Source of the DNA: Hydra vulgaris
Lineage: Eukaryota; Cnidaria; Hydrozoa; Anthoathecata; Hydridae
Length of the DNA: 64,000 bases
Assembly (NCBI RefSeq): GCF_038396675.1
Contig: NC_088921.1
Span: 6,852,501-6,916,500, forward strand
Reading direction: 5' to 3'
In this document: positions 58,564 through 64,000 of the stretch, piece after piece
How the letters are laid out: each line of letters begins with the position of its first letter
Position numbering within the stretch: position 1 is the stretch's first letter
The notes under the pieces: model-generated
Database searches by the model: none
What the model was told of the DNA's origin: nothing
The model's input: the letters and a program-made list of their open reading frames with translations, nothing else
Translations under genes and position numbers: made by a program

Positions 58564-58968
58564 ATGGATATAGATAACAAGAAATACAATGAATATTATG
58601 ATAATAAATACTATAATGTACATGGTGATATATCTGAATATGAAGAAATAAATAATGATTCATGTCTCTATTATAGTTATAATAAAACAACTCAAGTTTT
58701 AGAATTACGAATAAATTATGGTAAAATGGAGTTTGAACAAAGTTATTGTTTAAACAATGTTGATATATTAGACTTTTCTTACAAAATATTAGAACAAATC
58801 AAGAGCCATATAAATTTACATTTACCTGAACTAAAAGAATTTTTCATTTCACCTAACTATTTAGATTTACTTATTAGTTTATATGGAAGAGAATATTCTT
58901 TAAATATATTCCTGAAAGAACCAGAAAATGAAATTGAATGTAAAGTTAGAAAAATTTGGAATAAATAA
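58564..58968 (+). CDS. Small acidic protein of unknown function
   Basis: 134 residues, intact. The N-terminus is Tyr/Asn/Asp-rich (KKYNEYYDNKYYNVHGDISE), the middle is beta-like (TTQVLELRINYGKMEFEQSY), and the C-terminal 50 residues (LHLPELKEFFISPNYLDLLI, then EPENEIECKVRKIWNK) are the module shared with the repeat protein upstream. I do not recognise the family. Sharing a tail suggests both proteins bind the same partner or that one gene was built from the other. Confidence 0.6.
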   Translation: MDIDNKKYNEYYDNKYYNVHGDISEYEEINNDSCLYYSYNKTTQVLELRINYGKMEFEQSYCLNNVDILDFSYKILEQIKSHINLHLPELKEFFISPNYLDLLISLYGREYSLNIFLKEPENEIECKVRKIWNK

Positions 58969-58970
58969 TA

Positions 58971-58985
58971 TTTTATATATATAAA
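58971..58985 (+). promoter_or_regulatory. TTTTATATATATAAA motif
   Basis: Occupies almost the whole spacer between 58968 and ATG 58986. Confidence 0.55.
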
Positions 58986-59236
58986 ATGGTTATGAAAACT
59001 TCTCGTGAACTAAAATTCAAATCTATATACACTAATGATAAAATTGTAATAGCTATTAATAATTCTGACATAGATTTATTATCTGAAACAATCGAAGAAG
59101 CAAAAATTTATACGAGAATGAATATGTTGAAGATGATGTAACTATTGATGTATTATGCATCGAAAACATTGATGAATTTAATTCAATTTATAATTATTGT
59201 AATAATGTCATAAATATAATAAAGTTAAGTAAATAA
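58986..59236 (+). pseudogene. Small Maverick protein, frameshifted
   Basis: The ATG directly follows TATATAAA. The first frame reads TSRELKFKSIYTNDKIVIAI and NNSDIDLLSETIEEAK. After a frameshift at about 59115 it continues EYVEDDVTIDVLCIENIDEF and ends IINIIKLSK-like at TAA 59234-59236. About 83 residues in total. Acidic, unknown function. Confidence 0.45.
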
Positions 59237-59273
59237 AGTTATAAATAATAAATATATGAAAAAAATCCAATAA

Positions 59274-59288
59274 TTTTTCATATATAAA
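59274..59288 (+). promoter_or_regulatory. TTTTTCATATATAAA motif
   Basis: Abuts ATG 59289 of the protease gene. Confidence 0.55.
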
Positions 59289-59708
59289 ATGAACAAATTT
59301 ATAAATGTTGAAGGAATAATTTTACCAAATGAGCCACTTACAAATTTTCAATTGATAGAAGCAGCAAAAAAACTAAAAATAAAAAATTTTAGAGGTGTAT
59401 TTGTAAGAGACCAATTACCAGAAACTATGAAAAGAAAAGAATGTGGAATATTAAATACAAGAGATTCTAGTACAAACGGATTTCACTGGATTTGCTGGTA
59501 CAAAGACACTGATAAAAAACTAAGTTTTGACTCTTATGGTCTACCACCTCCTGTTGAAATTATTAATTATTTAAAAAGTCCTGTTTATTACAACAGTGAA
59601 AGAGTTCAATTTGGAAATACCTGATTCTGTGGACACTTGTGTTTATATGTTTTGAAAAAACTAGATGAAGGATATGATTTTCAGAATATTATTAATAATT
59701 TATGGTAA
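59289..59708 (+). pseudogene. Adenain-like (Ulp1-fold) maturation protease, one nonsense codon
   Basis: 111 residues to TGA 59622-59624, then the same frame continues to TAA 59706-59708. Before the stop: FRGVFVRDQLPETMKRKECG, NGFHWICWYKD with the catalytic His (residue 66) and LSFDSYGLPPP with the acidic residue (81), then VQFGN. Immediately after the TGA comes FCGHLCLYVLKKLDEGYDF, holding the catalytic Cys. Adenovirus-type proteases have exactly this His-Asp/Glu-Cys order and process capsid precursors. The stop removes only the nucleophile segment, so the protein is inactive. Confidence 0.85.
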
Positions 59709-59710
59709 TT

Positions 59711-59728
59711 TTTTTCTTTATATATAAA
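59711..59728 (+). promoter_or_regulatory. TTTTTCTTTATATATAAA motif
   Basis: The best example of the T-rich plus TATATAAA start-proximal motif; abuts ATG 59729. Confidence 0.6.
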
Positions 59729-60937
59729 ATGGCTGTCGATATATTCGGTACTACTACTTCAGATGTATATTCAAATGGTTTAATAATATCTGAAGCTAAT
59801 AACTTGTTCATTCGTAGAGATAGACAAAATAATGCAACTAGTAATATTAATATGAATTCAAATAAATTAATAAATGTAGCAGATCCTACTAACTCACAAG
59901 ATGCTGCTACAAAAAAATATGTTGATAATAAATCACTTGGTCTTAATGAATTAGGGATAATACCAAATTCAAGTTTAACGTGCCTTGGATTAAAATCTAA
60001 GACTATTCCACCATCTACATATCCTGATGCAGCAACAGTTTTTACACAATCTTATGGTCCTGGTATCCTCAGAAAACTATGGTTAGCATTCCAAGGATTA
60101 GATCCTAATACTAATGTTCCAGGTAATGTATTTATTAGAATATATGCAGATCATACACTTTGCATAGGAGATTATTCTACTTCTACAGATAGTGTTGGAG
60201 ATAATGTTATTCCCGAAGCTTGTGATTTTTTATTCTCACCACTTGGTGGACCATTTTATGAAATCTCTTTACAAGGTTGTAATGTATATACAGCTAATGC
60301 GTTAGGAGGATACTTTACACTTGATATGCCATTTACTGAAAGTCTAGTCATTCAATTATACAATAAAACTAGTCAAAACGTTACATATTGGATACAACCT
60401 TATATTACAAGAACTATATCAATACCTCAATCATTGTCATCTATTAAATTATACTCAGAAACATTTAGATTTGTAGACACAACTTATGGTAAAGAATATA
60501 TATTAATGGATGCTGCAAACGTAAACGCTGCTAGTCCAGGTGTTTATCTTAAGTATATTAGAATGCATGTCATTGGAAAATCTGGAAATTGGTGGGAATC
60601 TAGAATACGCATGTATGAAGCATACAATTCTCCAGTAAATACTAATGGCGTTATAAGCCATTGGACACCATATAGCGATAATAATTATACATCATTCCCT
60701 GGATTTGATCAGAATAGTGTATGCATATACTCCTCATCTGGTTTAGAAGACTTTTATCTTTCTTCGTGGAACAGTAATAATATTAATTCATTTAGCAATG
60801 AATCATGTGGGCTATTGTATCAGTCAAGTAGTGCAATTGGTCCTACAACTACTATCTCATTTTACAGAAATTTTACTGATTCGTTTAACTCTTGGATAGA
60901 TAATAAAAATATTGAGAAAAATTATAATATAGAATAA
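59729..60937 (+). CDS. Fibre-like protein with DUF2961-type domain
   Basis: 402 residues, intact. I start at the Met behind TATATAAA. The N-terminal segment SNINMNSNKLINVADPTNSQ plus DAATKKYVD is the collar motif of phage and virus tail-fibre proteins (N-M-N-x-x-K-I-x-x-L..P.....A.TK.YVD). The rest resembles DUF2961: YGPGILRKLWLAFQGL, GNVFIRIYADHTLCIGDYS, CDFLFSPLGGPFYEISLQGC, LDMPFTESLVIQLYN and EDFYLSSWNSN, a carbohydrate-related beta-sandwich fold also found in bacteria. The combination suggests a surface spike that binds host glycans. The N-terminal collar is clear; the DUF2961 call is from pattern memory. Confidence 0.7.
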   Translation: MAVDIFGTTTSDVYSNGLIISEANNLFIRRDRQNNATSNINMNSNKLINVADPTNSQDAATKKYVDNKSLGLNELGIIPNSSLTCLGLKSKTIPPSTYPDAATVFTQSYGPGILRKLWLAFQGLDPNTNVPGNVFIRIYADHTLCIGDYSTSTDSVGDNVIPEACDFLFSPLGGPFYEISLQGCNVYTANALGGYFTLDMPFTESLVIQLYNKTSQNVTYWIQPYITRTISIPQSLSSIKLYSETFRFVDTTYGKEYILMDAANVNAASPGVYLKYIRMHVIGKSGNWWESRIRMYEAYNSPVNTNGVISHWTPYSDNNYTSFPGFDQNSVCIYSSSGLEDFYLSSWNSNNINSFSNESCGLLYQSSSAIGPTTTISFYRNFTDSFNSWIDNKNIEKNYNIE

Positions 60938-61450
60938 TTTTTTATAAAATATAAAAAATTTTATAAAAAATTTGATCGTGATCAAACTTTTTTAGATTGA
61001 ATTGACCTAGAAATAAAAAAACGATCAAATCGATAAGAAAAAAAATTGAATTTTATCAAAAATTTATAAAATACAATTTGAAATAAACCTGAAATAATAT
61101 GAAAAAATGTGGATAGTAAAATGGTCGAAAACGGAATGGCCCAGAACTCTCAAAGCATACTACTTTCAACGATATTTTTAGTAGTCACCCACGCTTTCCC
61201 ACGCTTCATTTTTGTAATTGATTTGTAGCTTTGATGTCTATAAAATTGATTTATTAATAATCAGGTGCGGATAGGTACGGTTTCCAAAATTATAGATGAA
61301 AAAGTGTTAAAAGTCAGAAAATAGAAAACCGCTTTTTGTTGTGGTTTCAGACTATATCTATTTATAACAAAAGTTTTGCGTAAGTTTTTTATTGAGAATT
61401 AATTTTGATGATCATGCATTCTATTATTGGCATTATTATTGATTGTTGTA
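60938..61450. other. Right flank of the Maverick, no gene
   Basis: AT-rich. TTTGATCGTGATCAAA (60971-60986) is a 7-bp-arm palindrome just after the fibre gene and may end transcription. GATCAAATCGAT recurs at 61023. No inverted copy of this sequence was found left of the integrase. Confidence 0.5.
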
Positions 61451-62330
61451 GATGAAATAAAAAGCCAAATATACTCTCTACGGCCATCTATATTTAACAA
61501 ATGTTGTAATGGAATACTAGTGGAACATGAACTTTTTTCAACAATTAAAGATGGAAAAGTGGCTCAGGTTATAACGGATACGCCTTTTGCGTCTACATTT
61601 ACAATGTGTGGAGCTACTCCACGACAAACGAACAATTTGACTAAAATATCTGCTAGGCCCGAAAATGAAAGTTCGTGCCAATACTGTCTATACCACATGC
61701 CTGGATTCGGTGTATGGAAATGATATTACATACTTCCAACAACATGTCTTTCCAAACGTGGTCAGATAAAAGTGCAGAAAAAAAAAGACAAAAGACAAAA
61801 AGAAGACCTTGATACAGAAACGTTTTCGTATGCAGCTAGGGTTAATCGTCGACAAATCGAAACAAGTAAGTGGTAATACAAATGATGGTAATGCTGTTAG
61901 GAGATTTTTTTACAATGCAAGCTGCTTCTGAAATCACTGGAGTAAATGAAAATTTGATAAAGCAACTTTACATAATTCTACAAACTCTCTCCTCAGGTGT
62001 TTTGATAAATGCTGAAAGCTTTTGCGCATATGTTATAGAACTGTCCACATTTATGTGAGTAATTATACCTGGTACTATATGTCGTCTTCAGCACACAAAA
62101 TTTTACTTCACGGAGAAGATATCATAAAATATTTTACAGTACTGCCTATTGCTCAACTTTCAAAAAATGTGCAAGAACCCTGCATTAAAGATTATAAAAA
62201 AGTTTGCCTTCGTCATGCAAGGAAACGTTCTAGATTAGCTACAAATAAGTACGTATTTCATACTTTTCTTTACATTTCCGATCCCTACATCACCAGCATT
62301 AGAAAACCGTAAAGCAAAAATGTCCCAGAA
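61451..62330 (+). pseudogene. Transib/RAG1-like transposase fragment
   Basis: Several frames in one order. DEIKSQIYSLRPSIFNK follows an acceptor-like ATTGTTGTAG at 61441-61450. Then TFTMCGATPRQTNNLTKIS (compare the C-x-x-C-x-A-T-R element of RAG1), HAWIRCMEMILHTSNNM (61696-61746), NTNDGNAVRRFF-like residues at about 61875, ITGVNENLIKQLYIILQTLS, and YYMSSSAHKILLHGEDIIKY (62022 frame) with CLRHARKRSRLATNKYVFHT near the C-terminus. This matches the C-terminal catalytic half of Transib-type transposases, the relatives of RAG1. Frameshifts are frequent and the N-terminal half is missing. Confidence 0.6.
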
Positions 62331-63500
62331 CTTGATGAAGTTGACCTATATTTTATTCGATTAAAATTTACTGCATAAAAATTGATATTAATAAATTATT
62401 CTGAAAACTTCTATAATAAGCATTTTATAAACTCTTGAAAATATTCATGTAAATGTTGAAATTTATTCAAATTAATTAATTACACGCAACAATTAAAAAA
62501 TCAAATTAATAAAGTAATTAATTCTAATATAAGGGAAATGTTTGTTAAAAAGTTAAAAAAGTACGTATTTGTTTCTTGTTTAGAGTTTAGCCGAAAGCTC
62601 GTACACATGTTTTTTATGTATATACATGTTTTTCATATATAAATAGATTTAATATGATTATATTTTCCAATTAAATAAGCATTTTGTGTATTTTTTGCTG
62701 TTTCGAATACTTTAAAAGTTTTTTCATGTAATCGAAAACAACACGTTTAGTTAAAAATAAAATCAAAAAATTTTGAATTTTCTGATTTTTATTTACTAAT
62801 TTTAATTTTGAATTTTTTTAATAAAATATATTTCTTAAGTAGCGTCATATACTACTTTACATTTGTAGAAAATTTCATCACTTAATCTTTAGTAACAAAA
62901 AAGTTATTTATTTTTGATCCAAAACAAACCTTTATTTTCCACTGCGCAGCATTCTGAATCCGGATGACGGAGATTACGTCACGACATCCTTTTTGGAAAC
63001 CTATGTTTTGATATTTGAATTAAAAGAAATTATTGCATTGATTTGTTTTGTTTTGATTTTTGTTTTTAACGGTTTTTTATATAAATATTCAAAAAACAGT
63101 GGGCACCGATATTTTATAGAATTTTACAAACAGTAAAAAATTAACACGGTTTTATAATAAACAATATCATTAAGTATAACTTATTAAAGTTATAAACAAA
63201 TCTGCTATTATCTGATTCTTCGTTCTTTAGATTTTACAAGGTTTCTCAACGTTCTAATAGATGGTTTTTATAACGCGTCGCTATAAAAATAGCGACGAGT
63301 TTTTTTAAAAATTGAATGCAGATATACATAAAATAGGTCTTTCTAGATTAGTTAATTACTAGTTAAAATTTATAAAATTATTTCTTCATTTTTTTCAAAA
63401 ACAAAAGACAATAAAACATTGAAATGTTATTATAAACTATATTGAGATTTCTTTACCAAAAAAAAAAAAAAATAACAAAAATAGTCAAAACTATTAACAA
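62331..63500. other. AT-rich flank with candidate Transib right end
   Basis: No gene. Contains the RSS-like end at 62909-62946 and a small perfect hairpin CGTCGCTAT-AAAA-ATAGCGACG at 63276-63297. Confidence 0.5.
62909..62946 (-). repeat. Degenerate RSS-like sequence, candidate Transib right end
   Basis: Reading inward on the minus strand: CGCAGTG (one change from CACAGTG), a 22-bp spacer, then TCAAAAATA (6 of 9 nonamer positions). It shares CRCAGTGGAAAATA with the 41241 end and lies about 600 bp past the transposase fragment in the right orientation. Flanking 5-mers differ, so a shared origin is not proven. Confidence 0.35.
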
Positions 63501-63511
63501 TAGCATAACAT

Positions 63512-63784
63512 TCAAAAAAAAAACACTCGATAGATGTACATATCAAATGTCACAAACAAATAATTAGCTGTATCTTTAGTGTTTTCTGCCAAGAAAGTTA
63601 TACGTGCATGATTAACTCGTGCAGATTTTTTTCCCTTGTTTCTGGCTTCAATAGCACTCTCAGACAAAGAAACTAATTGTGGATACTTAAAATACATAAT
63701 AATAGAAGCACCATAAATTATTATTTTATGCACAGATTGTGACATAGGTATGGTTTTTTTAAATGTTATTAGTAATGGTTGCAA
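63512..63784 (-). pseudogene. Second Transib/RAG1-like C-terminal fragment, opposite strand
   Basis: A 90-residue frame with MSQSVHKIIIYGASIIMYF, SLSESAIEARNKGKKSARV and NHARITFLAENTKDTANYLF, parallel to the AHKILLHGEDII..HARKRSR region of the 61451 fragment but clearly from another subfamily. The E-A-R-N-K-x-x-x..A-R spacing recalls the E-x-G-N-K region near the end of RAG1. No upstream part was found. Confidence 0.55.
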
Positions 63785-63883
63785 ATAGGTATTCAGATTT
63801 TAGATTGAAAATCTATATATCCGATCTTGTAGTCGTGCTAGTCATATCAATAGAAAGTCACGAAACAACTTGTTTTTTCTGAT

Positions 63884-63992
<109 letters not shown>

Positions 63993-64000
63993 CATATAAA

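Larger units (their letters stand above)
44509..60960. mobile_element. Maverick/Polinton (adintovirus-like endogenous element), decayed
   Basis: A coherent block holds rve integrase, packaging ATPase, penton-type and major capsid proteins, protein-primed PolB, adenain-like protease and a fibre-like protein, the hallmark set of Polintons/adintoviruses. Two genes point left and all others right, with short spacers. Point lesions hit most genes, while the penton-type, AT-hook, 58564 and fibre genes are open. No terminal inverted repeats or 6-bp target duplication could be found: the left side runs into LINE G 35 bp beyond the integrase, and the right side fades into AT-rich DNA after 60960. Confidence 0.9.

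Noticed and set aside
59622-59624. UGA before the protease Cys read as selenocysteine
   Set aside because: The catalytic Cys itself is encoded two codons later and no SECIS-like hairpin was seen; a nonsense mutation is simpler.

Overview
The window reads as an AT-rich cnidarian nuclear genome, most likely Hydra. The evidence is long intergenic AT, many (TA)n runs, a split Death-NACHT receptor gene of the type expanded in cnidarians, and a dense load of LINE, Penelope, Kolobok-like, hAT, Transib-like and Maverick elements. The species call is inference; the element families are read from protein motifs. No rRNA, tRNA or CRISPR array was recognised.

Layout. 0-8.3 kb: 5'-retaining but 3'-truncated copies of one non-LTR retrotransposon family, plus a 3' fragment of the same family. 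9.0-11.8 kb: a complete DNA transposon with TTAA-flanked inverted repeats and one intact 591-residue transposase of the Mutator-like/Kolobok type. 12-14.5 kb: a decayed LINE of another family. 15.08-22.54 kb: two exons of a Death-NACHT (NLR) gene whose splice phases match across a 5.8-kb intron; the intron holds MITE-like hairpins and a (GAT)n tract ending close to the acceptor. 23.4-32.3 kb: a tandem duplication, a third 5'-retaining LINE copy, a 595-bp foldback element, a ZMYM1/hAT-like pseudogene, two minisatellites and large (TA)n blocks. 35.4-38.0 kb: a Penelope-like element (RT plus GIY-YIG) between long inverted repeats that carry a hammerhead-like motif. 38.3-38.9 kb: an orphan coding exon. 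39.9-44.5 kb: two copies of a third LINE family, one nearly intact.

44.5-60.95 kb is a Maverick/Polinton (adintovirus-like endogenous virus). It has an rve integrase and a zinc-ribbon/PLA2-like gene on the minus strand. On the plus strand it has a packaging ATPase, a penton-type minor capsid protein, a double jelly-roll major capsid protein, protein-primed DNA polymerase B, an adenain-like protease, a fibre-like DUF2961 protein, an AT-hook protein, an NCLDV-style repeat protein and several small membrane-active or unknown genes. Together these would make, package and integrate a virion-like particle. Most genes carry a single stop or frameshift, so the copy is fairly young but dead. Nearly every gene starts directly behind a T-rich TATATAAA motif, and a 22-bp mini-repeat sits in frame inside three genes. 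No terminal repeats were found.

61.4-63.8 kb holds two decayed Transib/RAG1-like transposase fragments in opposite orientations. A near-consensus 12-spacer RSS-like sequence lies at 41,241, and a degenerate matching end lies at 62,946. One speculative reading is a Transib element later invaded by the LINE and the Maverick.
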